Source: CAVPMW01 sp963706515 | GTDB lineage: Bacteria > Chloroflexota > Anaerolineae > Anaerolineales > UBA4823 | Length of the DNA: 64,000 nt | Assembly: GCA_963706515.1 (NCBI GenBank) | Contig: CAVPMW010000011.1 | Coordinates: forward strand, 62,001 to 126,000 | Reading direction: 5' to 3' | Part shown: positions 1-8,387 of the stretch, one piece after another | Layout of the letters: every line of letters begins with the position of its first letter | Numbering within the stretch: the first letter of the stretch is position 1 | Notes under the pieces: generated by a model | The model's input: only the letters and a program-made list of their open reading frames with translations | What the model was told of the DNA's origin: nothing | The model's database searches: none | Translations under genes and position numbers: made by a program

Positions 1-200
1 TACCATCCTATTTTTCGGGTTTTTCTCTTTCAACAGCGTAACTCCAATATTCTTTACTACTTGTATTTCACCGGTATTTTATGTAGAATAAACACGACCA
101 ACTCCTCATAAACAATATCCGATAATTTGGCAGCTGAGCCGCAGTCGACGAAGATTGCCTGTGACACTTCGGAGTCCCTAGATGATATCGAACAGACCCT

Positions 201-269
201 GACCGCCAGCTCGTGGTGAAGCTGAACGATGGCACATTCCATAAGGCCAACTTCAAGTTTAAAAAGTAA
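201..269 (+). pseudogene. C-terminal scrap of an unidentified protein
   Basis: A short open stretch ends in a TAA at 267-269 and encodes a basic, hydrophilic tail ending in NFKFKK. Upstream in the same frame there are stops, so no complete gene is visible. It is followed by a strong hairpin at 295-322, which is where a gene end would be expected. It may be the 3' end of a gene broken by sequence errors, or nothing; I cannot name a family. Confidence 0.25.
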
Positions 270-294
270 CAGGCAGGGAACGCACCTTTTTATC

Positions 295-322
295 AAGAGC
301 GGAGCCGGTTGGCTCCGCTCTT
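295..322. terminator. Perfect 12-bp hairpin between convergent ends
   Basis: AAGAGCGGAGCC at 295-306 pairs perfectly with GGCTCCGCTCTT at 311-322 around a 4-base loop GGTT. It lies between the plus-strand scrap ending at 269 and the stop of the minus-strand membrane protein at 336. No clear T-run follows on the plus strand. On the minus strand the flank is GATAAAAAGG. It fits a bidirectional terminator. Confidence 0.6.
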
Positions 323-335
323 GTCATTCTGGTGT

Positions 336-668
336 TTAACAACCGCTCCCACCAAAGCACTGCATCAGACCCACGAGCATAGGATATACCCAGAACAATG
401 CGAGGAGGGCGGCCCCAGCAACACTTAAGCTGAAAGTGATCGTCCGTTCTTTTACCTTGCCGCCGCGTACGGTCCCCACGGCATAAAACACGAGGTAAAA
501 GAAGATCCCGGCGAGGAGCCATATCACAGGGAAATGCCAGATCGATATCGAATTCGTCGCCTGTGGGTTTTCGTTTAAAATCTCAAGCCCCACATACAGC
601 AGAGCGAATAATAATCCGGTAATCCCTGCAATGATTCCTGTCGAATATTTTGCATTTATGATATTCAT
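336..668 (-). CDS. Small three-helix membrane protein, unknown function
   Basis: The 110-residue product has three hydrophobic segments, roughly residues 10-30 (IIAGITGLLFALLYVGLEIL), 43-65 and 78-104, joined by short loops; the middle loop holds a basic patch (VRGGKVKER). The start ATG is preceded by AAGGAG about 9 bases upstream. No domain is recognised. It stands alone between a hairpin and the comB-like gene. Length, start signal and membrane pattern support a real integral membrane protein, but its role is unknown. Confidence 0.6.
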   Translation of the reverse strand: MNIINAKYSTGIIAGITGLLFALLYVGLEILNENPQATNSISIWHFPVIWLLAGIFFYLVFYAVGTVRGGKVKERTITFSLSVAGAALLALFWVYPMLVGLMQCFGGSGC

Positions 669-736
669 AAATATTAGCTCCTTAAAGAAACCTCAAAGAG
701 GGGTACCCTCTTTTTTGGTCTTTTTAATGGACTTGG

Positions 737-1466
737 TTATATTTTGTCGTTTGCGGACACGGTATAACAACCTTCTCTAAACCTGGGTGCGGAGCTGCTC
801 ACATTGAAGGCAGCCGCAACTTCCACGTCGGTTGCATAGCCTTTCGCTACCAGCTCCTTACCCGAGCTACAGTTCAACAAGCACTCCAGCAGTTTTTCTC
901 GAAAATGCAGAAAAGCTGCTTCTGCAAGAGCCGCTTCAGGGGACTTCGTTCCCTGAAGAAAGTGGATGATCGCTCCTGAACCTACCAGATCTTCAAACGC
1001 TGGGCGCAGGGTTTGGTTGTCGGGCCAACGCTCTCCTGCAGGCGCAGTCAAGATTCGATCTCCCAACTTTTGGGCAGCCCTGGCTACAGCTTGCGCATTC
1101 CGTAAACAACCCGTGAATGTCACTGCATCTCCCGTTGCCAGCGACAGGGTTGCGCCGTTTGGCGAAGGCAATACCAAGCGAGTGCTAGGGGGAATGCTGA
1201 GCAGCGAGGTGGGTGAGAGCGAGTAGCCATCGCTTCGAGTCGAACCTGCGAGCAAAGCCCCGAGTGACCGCGCGTATTCCGTGGCTGTTTCATCTCGCCA
1301 GCGATAGGGATATACGACAGCCCCCCTGCCGAGTTGCTACATCCACGGATGTCGAGAAAGATAGCACATCCACGATGATAACGACATCACAATCCGGCGC
1401 GAGGCGCTCTACGCCCTCAATGCCCCACTCGCAGCGGATATTGAACTCGGCCTGGTCAAAGAACAT
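737..1466 (-). CDS. comB: 2-phosphosulfolactate phosphatase (ComB family), frameshifted
   Basis: The family removes phosphate from 2-phosphosulfolactate and related compounds, a step known from coenzyme M synthesis; bacterial homologues often have unclear substrates. The N-terminal part starts at an ATG at 1466 behind AGGAG and reads MFFDQAEFNIRCEWG, then VIIVDVLSFSTSVDVATRQG. The reading then passes, by loss of one base in the G6 run at about 1320-1328, into the frame AVVYPYRWRDETATEYARSL. The C-terminal part carries the family blocks LPSPNGATLS, TGCLRNAQAVA, AGERWPD and LRPAFEDLVGSGAII. The corrected length, about 242 residues, is normal for the family. The single homopolymer shift looks like a sequence error. 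Nothing nearby suggests coenzyme M synthesis. Confidence 0.75.
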
Positions 1467-1580
1467 CACGCATCTCCTAACCGTTGCTGCGATAAACGTC
1501 TGGCTGGTCCGCTTGATAAATGGACCGTAGGCTACCCGCCTCTGTTCTCCAACATTCGGCTGATGCTCACCCTCGTTCTC

Positions 1581-1673
1581 TAAGTACAGTCACATAACTT
1601 ATGAATGATGGCGCTTCGATTATTAGCCTTGGAAATACCTGAACATTCGACAGAATTTATGTGACTGTACTTA
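1581..1673. mobile_element. 93-bp MITE-like element, copy 1
   Basis: The ends are a perfect 17-bp terminal inverted repeat, TAAGTACAGTCACATAA at 1581-1597 and its complement at 1657-1673. A second copy of exactly the same length lies at 18320-18412, with matching ends and a similar core (both carry GATGGCGC then TCGAT, and CAACAGAATTT or CGACAGAATTT). Each end begins or finishes with TA, as expected for elements that target TA (IS630/Tc1-mariner style). It has no coding capacity, so it would be non-autonomous. No transposase is visible in the window. Confidence 0.75.
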
Positions 1674-1752
1674 GGGATTTATCCAGTTTAACTTATCGGT
1701 TCGGGAGGTTTTTCAACATCCTGGTCTGATCAGCAGTGGGTCCAAAACCCCT

Positions 1753-2214
1753 TTAGCCAGCGGATATTTTCTGGCTCATCCGGGCGATGAACTCGTTCCA
1801 CACGGGGACGTCACGTCCTCCCCAGATCTGTTCTCGAAATGCTTCCGCTTGCGCTTCCGTCCAGCCCAGGTGGGCTTGCGCGTAGAGGGAATAAAAGGCT
1901 GTCACGCGGAAATTCGCCGCGCAGTGGATCAGGGTCTTGCCCGCCGGCAGGCTGCCCATGGTGCTCTCAAAAGCCTCGAAATCGCTCTCCAGAGGATTGC
2001 CCCAGTCAACCGGGATGTGGTAGTAATGCATGCCGAGAGATTGCACGAGCCCGGCTTCGTCTTCCAGTGAATAGGGTGGCTCGATGGTGGCGAGATTGAT
2101 GACTGAAGTAAACCCTTCTTCGGCTACAGAGCGCAGTTCATCCGCAGTGGGTTGCCCGCCGGTGGCGATTTCGTCGTTTACCTTGATATAGTTGTAGATC
2201 TCATTTGAGCTCAT
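1753..2214 (-). CDS. DUF442-like tyrosine-phosphatase-fold protein
   Basis: The 153-residue protein has the look of the small phosphatase-like family related to the N-terminal part of beta-lactamase-hydrolase-like proteins (DUF442). It opens with a TGGQPTADELRSVAEEGF block, then INLATIEPP, and has a P-loop HCAANFRVTAF near residues 97-107. The loop is C-x4-R, not the classical C-x5-R, which is usual for this subfamily; phosphatase activity is therefore uncertain. The start ATG at 2214 has GAGGA upstream. It sits downstream of the sugar kinase pair on the same strand but 150 bp away, so it may be a separate unit. Confidence 0.7.
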   Translation of the reverse strand: MSSNEIYNYIKVNDEIATGGQPTADELRSVAEEGFTSVINLATIEPPYSLEDEAGLVQSLGMHYYHIPVDWGNPLESDFEAFESTMGSLPAGKTLIHCAANFRVTAFYSLYAQAHLGWTEAQAEAFREQIWGGRDVPVWNEFIARMSQKISAG

Positions 2215-2370
2215 GGGACCAATCCTCGTAATTTATTCGACGGTAAGAGAGCCCAGATTCACCAGCAGTGGCTCATTTCGAACCCACATTTTACTATAGC
2301 CTATGGCTGAAGCCTATCGCTGTGCTCGCCGGAGGTTCCAGCCGGATGAGCGCTTGAGTTGTCTTAGGAT

Positions 2371-3300
2371 TCATCTCAATCTGCGGACTTCAATTTGTTC
2401 TGCCAGGCTGGCAATCTTCTCCATGGTGGGTGGGCGGTCCTGCGCAAGGCTGCGTTGGACCTGCATTGCGCTGACCGCAGCCGCCCAGCGCAGCGATCGA
2501 GATAGCGACCACTGCTGCAGGAGACCATAAATGATCCCTGCCCGGAAGCTATCCCCTGCTCCGGTCGTTTCGACCGGGGTGACTATCGGCGGTAAGAGTG
2601 AATAATGCGTGCCGTCCCTGTCAATCGCATGGATCAGCTGGCTGCCGTCGGTGGTGATCACGATTCCTTTGCTGGCTGCCTGGAGCTCTTTGCTGTGCTC
2701 GCCAACATCTGCGCCGGGGAACTGCTCAGCAATCGACGCGGCCGAATTGATGATGACCTCCGCAGCCGTCACGGTTTCAGCGTCGGGTGTGAGCAGGTCC
2801 ATTGCCACGATTTTTATCCCCCTGCTAGCTGCCAGGCTGGCTATCTCAGCCGAGGCTGCATTCCCCCGGTCTTGTCGGAAATAAAATGCGATCTCCAGGA
2901 TTTGGATATCCTCCAGGAGTTTGGGCGTGGGCGGCGTCAACGTCACATCTGCATAGCCCGAACAAAGCAAGTATTTGTTGCCATCAGGGAATGGAATGGT
3001 CCGTGAAATCAAAGTATTGATCTCTTTTTGGCGCTGCAAATAGCTCAGGTCGAGGCTGGGATACTCGCTCAACCAGCCCCACAGCTGATCGCCATAGCGG
3101 TCAAACCCGATCACATATCCGGTGAGCCGCGTGGGTATTTCCCAGCTGCCAAGCCATTCCGCTACATTTGCCGCCCCTCCGCCAATCCGGTAGTATTCAT
3201 CACAAATAATGTGCGCTATACCCGGCTTAGGCTGGTAAGGCAGGTCGATGAATGATTCGACGGCGATGCCGCCGTAGCATAAAACCTTGTTTGCGGACAT
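2371..3300 (-). CDS. PfkB-family sugar/nucleoside kinase
   Basis: This 309-residue ribokinase-fold protein transfers phosphate from ATP to a sugar or nucleoside hydroxyl. The N-terminal glycine-rich motif RIGGGAANVAEWLGSW is at about residues 37-52, and the C-terminal PfkB signature with the catalytic Asp reads ETTGAGDSFRAGIIYGLL near 244-261, preceded by the anion-hole region. The substrate cannot be read from the sequence. It starts 21 bp after the TrpF-like gene on the same strand, so the two are probably cotranscribed and act in one pathway. The start ATG has AAGGAAA some distance upstream. Confidence 0.8.
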   Translation of the reverse strand: MSANKVLCYGGIAVESFIDLPYQPKPGIAHIICDEYYRIGGGAANVAEWLGSWEIPTRLTGYVIGFDRYGDQLWGWLSEYPSLDLSYLQRQKEINTLISRTIPFPDGNKYLLCSGYADVTLTPPTPKLLEDIQILEIAFYFRQDRGNAASAEIASLAASRGIKIVAMDLLTPDAETVTAAEVIINSAASIAEQFPGADVGEHSKELQAASKGIVITTDGSQLIHAIDRDGTHYSLLPPIVTPVETTGAGDSFRAGIIYGLLQQWSLSRSLRWAAAVSAMQVQRSLAQDRPPTMEKIASLAEQIEVRRLR

Positions 3301-3321
3301 AGATATCAGCGGCTGTTTCCT

Positions 3322-3984
3322 TTACGCGGCAGCTCTGGCTGCCTGGACGAACTGCTGCATGCGCTTGAAATCTTTTTTCCAGGTGCCGGGAACGCAGGTA
3401 TGCGTATTCGAGTCAACTCCCCAGGGGCGGACGACCTGGATAGCCTCCGCCACATTTTCAGGGGAAAGACCTCCTGCCAGCACACAGGGTTTCTTAATCA
3501 TATCAACAATCTTGCGGCTGATGTTCCAGTCGTGGGTCACGCCAGCAATCCCAATCCCAACCACATCGGGGGCTACAGAATCGAGGAATAAGACGTCGGA
3601 TACCTGCTCGTAAGCCGCGGCTATCTCCAGGGCTTCGGGTCCCGTAACCGGAATTGCCTGTATGATTCCTACTCCTGGAATTCTTTTGCGTAATTCACTG
3701 ACGCCTTCCGGCGGGAGCTGGCGGATATCGCCGCACAGATGGAGCAGGTCTGGCCTGGTTTCCCTCACGATTTCCACCAGCGCTTCAATGTCTGTCTCGA
3801 TAGAGAGAGCCATCTTTGGATAATTGGAGGGTGTGGCTGCAAAGATCTCGCGGGTTTTTTCGAAGCTCATTTCACTTGGCATGATCCCTTTCTTGCCCAC
3901 CTCCAGCCCCCAGCGGTCTAACCCCGCGTCGATGCACATCTGCATTTCCTGGATGGATTTGATTGCAAAAACTTGAACTTTCAC
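3322..3984 (-). CDS. Phosphoribosylanthranilate-isomerase-like TIM barrel
   Basis: The 220-residue protein follows the TrpF fold to the end: VLFLDSV, THDWNISRKIV, CVLAGGLSPENVAEAIQVV and WGVDSNTHTC. True TrpF begins with a KICG motif whose Cys is catalytic; here the N-terminus reads KVQVFAIKS, and the usual SSGVE phosphate-site segment is replaced by SNTHT. I therefore call it a TrpF relative, not tryptophan synthesis. There are no other trp genes here. It is the first gene of a pair with a PfkB kinase, so it may isomerise or cleave a sugar-like substrate. The start is a GTG at 3984 with AGGAG seven bases upstream. Confidence 0.65.
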   Translation of the reverse strand: MKVQVFAIKSIQEMQMCIDAGLDRWGLEVGKKGIMPSEMSFEKTREIFAATPSNYPKMALSIETDIEALVEIVRETRPDLLHLCGDIRQLPPEGVSELRKRIPGVGIIQAIPVTGPEALEIAAAYEQVSDVLFLDSVAPDVVGIGIAGVTHDWNISRKIVDMIKKPCVLAGGLSPENVAEAIQVVRPWGVDSNTHTCVPGTWKKDFKRMQQFVQAARAAA

Positions 3985-4172
3985 TCGAAAACTCCTGCAT
4001 TATGAAGGTTGTCTGTCCTCACCTAAAATATCCGATCCGGTTTCAAGGAAAGAATGACCTGACCTGGATTATTATCGGCGTGGAGCTGCTTTTATCAATA
4101 TGCATAATCTCACAATATATTGGATTGTCAAGGACCTCCCTAGCTCCTGAAGCTTCATTCTCCCAAAAGAAA

Positions 4173-4200
4173 CGGGGCAGCCTGTGCTTGGGCTGCCCCG
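4173..4200 (-). terminator. Intrinsic terminator of the DUF3309 gene
   Basis: CGGGGCAGCC (4173-4182) pairs with GGCTGCCCCG (4191-4200) around an 8-base loop. On the minus strand the hairpin is followed by TTTCTTTTGGG. It lies 32 bp beyond the stop of the small membrane gene at 4232, exactly where its transcript should end. Confidence 0.8.
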
Positions 4201-4231
4201 ATGCTACTGGAAAAATTCTTCTTCAACTTGA

Positions 4232-4387
4232 TTATATCCAGCCAAGTATCAACGCCAAGATCAATATTATTAGCACAAAGCCCAGCAAGCCGCTTCCCGA
4301 GTAGCCCCAGCTCCGGCTGTACGGCCAGATGGGCAGTGCACCCAGTAAAAGCAGCACCAGGATAACAAGCAATATTGTGCCTAACAT
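4232..4387 (-). CDS. DUF3309 family small membrane protein
   Basis: A 51-residue protein starting MLGTILLVILVLLLLGALP, followed by a WPYSRSWGYS motif and a second hydrophobic helix ending in ILGWI. This two-helix layout around WPYSRSWGY is the hallmark of DUF3309 (function unknown, widespread in soil and sediment bacteria). The ATG at 4387 has AAGGAG 8 bases upstream. The gene has its own terminator at 4173-4200, so it appears to be monocistronic. Confidence 0.8.
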   Translation of the reverse strand: MLGTILLVILVLLLLGALPIWPYSRSWGYSGSGLLGFVLIILILALILGWI

Positions 4388-4681
4388 ACTTCACTCTCCT
4401 TCAACAATGTAAGATCCGATAAACAGTCCAGGGCATTCCTGCCACCCGTGAGACGAAACTCGCAATTCTACGAAATACATCGTTCATAATCCTGCTCACA
4501 CGTAACTATAGCAGGTATGAAATTGACAGGCAATTAGGGATGCTCCCGTTAGCACCCTACGGGATTCACGAAATACAGCTAGGGATTTCCCCCAGATAAG
4601 TGGTTATCTCCCCCTCAGCGGACCAAACGCGGCAGATATATACCCTTCTGCTCAAATTCAAGCGCCCCCATATCACACGCA

Positions 4682-5660
4682 TTACCTTGTGGTCGAAGGA
4701 TACCGCGCTGCTCGCCTGTATAGCGGAAAGCAGCGCGGCTCCCCTCTTGTCGTGCTAGCCCCACCTTCCACCCTGGGAGGCATGGGCATCGGCTCGGCGT
4801 TCTCCCAACCATTCTTGCGCAAGAACTGCTCAAAGGTGAGCAAGCCGGGGTAGATCCGGCGCAGGGCAGGGATGTCGGCGTCGTAGCCCTGTCCGTTGAA
4901 GAACTGGAACATGGCGATTTGCTCCGGCTGGGGAGCTGCGCCTTCCGGCATCCTGGGAGCCTGCAAGCTTGACCGGGCGACCGATGACTTTTGCCAGCGT
5001 GTCGGCAATCTGCGGCTCGGTCAGCTCGTCGCCGGCCAGCTCGATGGTCCTGCCCAGATAGGCTTGCGGGTCGTCGAATGCCAGCGCCACGAATGCGCCG
5101 ATATCGTCCGCCGCAATGAGCTGGATGCCTTTCTCCGGGCGCAGCCCAAAACCGGTGAACATGCCGTTGGTGATCGCCGCGCGCTGCCAGTTGTAGTTGT
5201 CCATGAACGCCACCGGGCGAAGAATGGTGTAGGGCAGACCGAGCGATTGGACGTACTGCTCGATCTCCCACTTGCTGGCGAAGTGCGCCTGGCCCATCCC
5301 GCGGTGCGCTGCGCCGACCGAGGAGTAGACGAAGTGCCTCACCCCGGCAGCTTTGGCAGCCTCGGCTACGTTCTTGCCCTGGCGCACTTCTCCCTCTGCG
5401 CCGACCTCGGGCAGCCAGAAGTTCTGCACGCTGAAGACGCCGTACGCGCCCCGGAAGGCCGCCTGCAGCTCGTCTGGGCTGTCCATGTCGCCGGGAACCA
5501 CTTCGGCTCCTGCTCCCGCCAGGGCTTGGGCGGCGGGCTTGTGCGGATCACGGGTCAGGGCGCGCACCTTCCAGCCCGCAGCCAATAGATGGCGTGCTAC
5601 GGATCCGCCTTGCTGTCCCGTTGCGCCTGCAACGGCTATGATTTTTTCACTGTGATTCAT
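4682..5660 (-). CDS. NmrA-family NAD(P)-binding oxidoreductase, frameshifted
   Basis: An atypical short-chain dehydrogenase of the NmrA/HSCARG type, a redox sensor or reductase that binds NADP. The start ATG at 5660 is behind AGGAG. The Rossmann motif GATGQQGGSVARHLL is at residues 9-23, followed by VRALTRDP, the FVYSSVGAA block, YTILRPVAFMDNYN, and the C-terminal helix with QIADTLAKVIGRPVK. Near 4970 one extra base shifts the frame; the protein resumes as RMPEGAAPQPEQIAMFQFF and ends around 4682, where the tail looks loosely conserved. It is last in a same-strand run with the MarR and PPOX genes (50 bp from the latter), suggesting regulation by that MarR. Confidence 0.75.
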
Positions 5661-5709
5661 GCTAGTTCTCCTGTTCGTAAAGCTAATAAGTAGATTGGCT
5701 GATATCCGG

Positions 5710-6117
5710 CTAACTGGTGGCGTGGACGGTCCTGTGCGGACCAAACCGACCGCCCTCGAAGGTCGCCGCCTCGATGCCCCAGCTCCACGAGACGTCGGGC
5801 GTGATCTGCATGTAGGTGCCAGGTCCGAACCGCCCCTCCCTCTCGACGAGCTCCGCCGTGCCGTAGATGCGGATCCCACGCGGTTTCCAGGGTTGGATCG
5901 ACTCCAGGTCGTCTATGACCAGGGCAACCTTGTGATTGCCGGCGCGCAGGTTGCGGTATTTACGCGTATTTCCGGGGTTGCGCCCCCCGATGAAAAAATA
6001 CTGCCCATCGAATTCGAAGCCAACCGGGGCGACATCCGGTTGGCCATCCGCAGCCACCGTGGCGAGACGCGCCAGGGGTTGAGTTCTCATGTAAGCAATT
6101 TCGTTCTCAGTAAACAT
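5710..6117 (-). CDS. PPOX-class F420-dependent oxidoreductase
   Basis: A 135-residue split-barrel flavin/F420-binding protein. Recognisable blocks are ATVAADGQPDVAPVGFEFDG near the N-terminus, NPGNTRKYRN, VALVIDDLES, PRGIRIYGTAELVER, and the C-terminal SWSWGIEAATFEGGRFG with HRTVH. This matches the PPOX class of small F420-dependent reductases; the substrate is unknown. The start ATG at 6117 is preceded by GAAGGAGG. It lies between marR (54 bp upstream) and the NmrA gene (49 bp downstream), so the three probably form a stress-responsive operon. Confidence 0.8.
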   Translation of the reverse strand: MFTENEIAYMRTQPLARLATVAADGQPDVAPVGFEFDGQYFFIGGRNPGNTRKYRNLRAGNHKVALVIDDLESIQPWKPRGIRIYGTAELVEREGRFGPGTYMQITPDVSWSWGIEAATFEGGRFGPHRTVHATS

Positions 6118-6171
6118 TGGGTGCCTCCTTCGCTTAATAATTAGCCAGCTATGTGATTGGCCAAAAAATAA

Positions 6172-6615
6172 CTATCTCCCCCCTCCCAGGTTTTCATTCA
6201 CCTGGAGCAGGATGCGCCGCAACAGCAGGCGCTCTTCCAGGGTCAGCTTGGCGAAGCTGATCTCTTCCAGCTCCTGCCAGACCTGTTCGATAGGCCGCAG
6301 GAGCTCCTGACCTTTCTCGGTCAGGTAGACCCGCGAAACACGTTGGTCATCGGTATCCGCCCGGCGCTGCACGAATCCGGATTTCACCAGTCGATCCAGC
6401 ATGCGCGTGACCGTGGCGGGCTGCACGCACAGGTTTTCAGCCACCTCGGAATGGGTAAGCCCATCTTGTGGGAACAGGTTGAGCAGCAGAAACTCCTGAC
6501 CGGGATACAATTCGAGCCTGGAGAGCAGCTCCTGCGCTTTATTGCGGTGCGCCCTGCAAATTTGGACGAGCAGGGCACCGATGGAATCGGGGACTGGTTT
6601 TTGAGTCATAATCAC
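6172..6615 (-). CDS. MarR-family transcriptional regulator
   Basis: A 147-residue winged-helix regulator. The helix-turn-helix reads LTHSEVAENLCVQPATVTRM, followed by LDRLVKSGFVQRRADTDDQR (wing, with the conserved D-x-R) and SRVYLTEKGQELL. MarR proteins act as dimers on palindromes and release DNA on binding phenolic or oxidant signals. GTG at 6615 or ATG at 6609 can serve as start. A 7-bp inverted repeat (CCGGCTG, 6625-6631, with CAGCCGG, 6637-6643) lies right upstream and could be its own operator; that is inference. The PPOX and NmrA genes downstream are the likely targets. Confidence 0.8.
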   Translation of the reverse strand: MIMTQKPVPDSIGALLVQICRAHRNKAQELLSRLELYPGQEFLLLNLFPQDGLTHSEVAENLCVQPATVTRMLDRLVKSGFVQRRADTDDQRVSRVYLTEKGQELLRPIEQVWQELEEISFAKLTLEERLLLRRILLQVNENLGGGR

Positions 6616-6691
6616 TAATCCATCCCGGCTGGTTGGCAGCCGGATATTTAGGCAGCTAAGTAAATTTTATGGAATTAATCGGGGCAGTCAA

Positions 6692-6743
6692 CCTGCCTGT
6701 TCGGCTAGCCTGCCTGTTCGGCGAGCCTGCCTGTTTCGGCGAG
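6692..6743. repeat. 17-bp tandem repeat, three units
   Basis: Three head-to-tail units of CCTGCCTGTTCGGCTAG (or CGAG at the end) begin at 6692, 6709 and 6726; the last has one extra T. They lie in the about 300-bp non-coding stretch between marR and the plus-strand isomerase-like gene. Nothing else is recognisable in that stretch. Confidence 0.7.
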
Positions 6744-6924
6744 GGTTCCGCTAAACCCGCTATGTTTTTATTTCCGCAACCGATGAGCGAGAATGTTGCA
6801 GTTCCACAAAGTTTGATCCCGTAATAAAATGGCAATGGGTCCGGATGCCGGACTTTTGTCCGCAAACACGGGACGCAAGGCAGCCGTAAGCGAAATCCAT
6901 TAACCCAAAAATTGGAGGTATCGG

Positions 6925-8256
6925 ATGAAAGCAGCTCTCACCCCGGTTTATTTTAAAACATCCCAGGACCCGGATTTCACCAAACAATTGGGCAGCTTGC
7001 GCAGCCTGTTTGCTCAGGAGGCTGAGTTCCTCGAGCCCGTTCCCCTGGGAGCCCCCATCCCCCGCCAGGCAGACGCTGTGGTTTTTCCCCAGATGCTGGG
7101 GGATGCTTACAACCGTCTGGCTGAGTTTAAAGGATATACACTTCCGATATTGGTGATAACTTCGGAGTTTGGCACGGTATCGATGTGGGACTGGGAGATC
7201 AACAGCTATCTGGCTGCCGCTGGAGTAAGCGTACTTGCCCCGAGCAGTCTCGAGCAGGCGCGTAAATTCGTCAACGCCTGCGCCCTCAAGCGCGAGCTCA
7301 GGTCGACCAGGCTGCTGGTTTACCAGGACAACCCCGGCGAAGGCTTCCAGGCGGAGATCTTCAAACGTTTCTACTGGTGGGAGCAGGAGTGCATCGACCG
7401 CCTGGAGAGCAGGTTCGGCGTCAGCGTCGTCAAAAAGAGCTTTAAGCAATTAGGCGAGCTTGCCGGAGGGATATCCGATGAAGAGGCTCGCGCAGTTTGG
7501 GCGGAATGGAAAGATAAGATCCCTACCCGGGATCTCTCCGAGCGCTCCATCCTGAGCGCCCTCAAAATCTACCTGGCGGTGAAGCGCGACCTCGATCAGG
7601 ATCCTTCCATTGCTGCCGCGGGGATCAACTGTCTGAACGAGTCGCACTTCTCGGATACGACCCCCTGCCTGGCCTGGAACCTGCTGTTCGAGGATAAGCG
7701 CATTGCCTGGGGGTGCGAAGCGGACCTGGTCTCCATGATGACCGAGGTCCTGGTCCAAAAGAGCCTGGGTGTTCCCTTTATGATGACCAACCTGTATCCC
7801 TTCCTGATGGGTAAGGCGGCTCTCAAGCACGAGCACATCCCTTACTTCCCGCCGGTTGAAACCCAGCCCGAAAACCATATCCTGATGGCACACTGCGGCT
7901 ATTTGGGTGTGCTGCCCCAGTCATTTGCCACAGAGTGGAAACTGCAGAAAAAGGTGTTGGCTATCGTCGATGAGAATGCCCATGCCATTGATGCGCGCCT
8001 GGCTGAAGGTGAGATCACCCTGATTAAATTAATGCCCCCCTTCGATTCGATCTCGGTGGTCGAAGGTACGCTCGAGTTCTACGCTCAGTATGAAAATTCT
8101 GACTGCCTCAACGGGGCTGTAGTGCGTGTTCCGAATGGCCCGCGCATGATCAAGGAGCTGGCCTCGCACCACTACATTCTGACCTCCGGCAGAAACTTGC
8201 CTGACCTGGAAGGTGTAGCCCAGGTTTTTGGTTTGCGCAGCCAGGTCCTGGGATAA
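6925..8256 (+). CDS. L-fucose/L-arabinose-isomerase-like family protein
   Basis: A 443-residue protein with the overall plan of the FucI/AraA-like family: an N-terminal Rossmann-like part, and a C-terminal half carrying metal-site-like segments NCLNESHFSDTTPCLAWN (about 232-249), LLFEDKRIAWGCEADL, and MAHCGYLGV. Members interconvert aldoses and ketoses, but many Chloroflexota homologues are uncharacterised, so the sugar is unknown. The start ATG at 6925 follows TTGGAGG. It stands alone; the next gene is on the opposite strand and converges on it. Both ends are intact with no frameshift. Confidence 0.7.
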   Translation: MKAALTPVYFKTSQDPDFTKQLGSLRSLFAQEAEFLEPVPLGAPIPRQADAVVFPQMLGDAYNRLAEFKGYTLPILVITSEFGTVSMWDWEINSYLAAAGVSVLAPSSLEQARKFVNACALKRELRSTRLLVYQDNPGEGFQAEIFKRFYWWEQECIDRLESRFGVSVVKKSFKQLGELAGGISDEEARAVWAEWKDKIPTRDLSERSILSALKIYLAVKRDLDQDPSIAAAGINCLNESHFSDTTPCLAWNLLFEDKRIAWGCEADLVSMMTEVLVQKSLGVPFMMTNLYPFLMGKAALKHEHIPYFPPVETQPENHILMAHCGYLGVLPQSFATEWKLQKKVLAIVDENAHAIDARLAEGEITLIKLMPPFDSISVVEGTLEFYAQYENSDCLNGAVVRVPNGPRMIKELASHHYILTSGRNLPDLEGVAQVFGLRSQVLG

Positions 8257-8387
8257 TATCTCCGGTGAGCGAGCTTCAGCCGGTCAAATATAATCTACCA
8301 AAGAGGAACGATATTGCCTGAGTTGGGATCGCTGCTGTGGGCTTGCTCGTCATAATTCAGTTTTACGTCCGGTAAGAAACGCCCGCG

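Noticed and set aside
1213..1530. Plus-strand open frames over the comB region
   Set aside because: They are the complement of the ComB-like gene, whose conserved motifs run on the minus strand.
3322..3984. Genuine trpF
   Set aside because: The catalytic KICG and the SSGVE-type phosphate segment are missing and there are no trp genes nearby.
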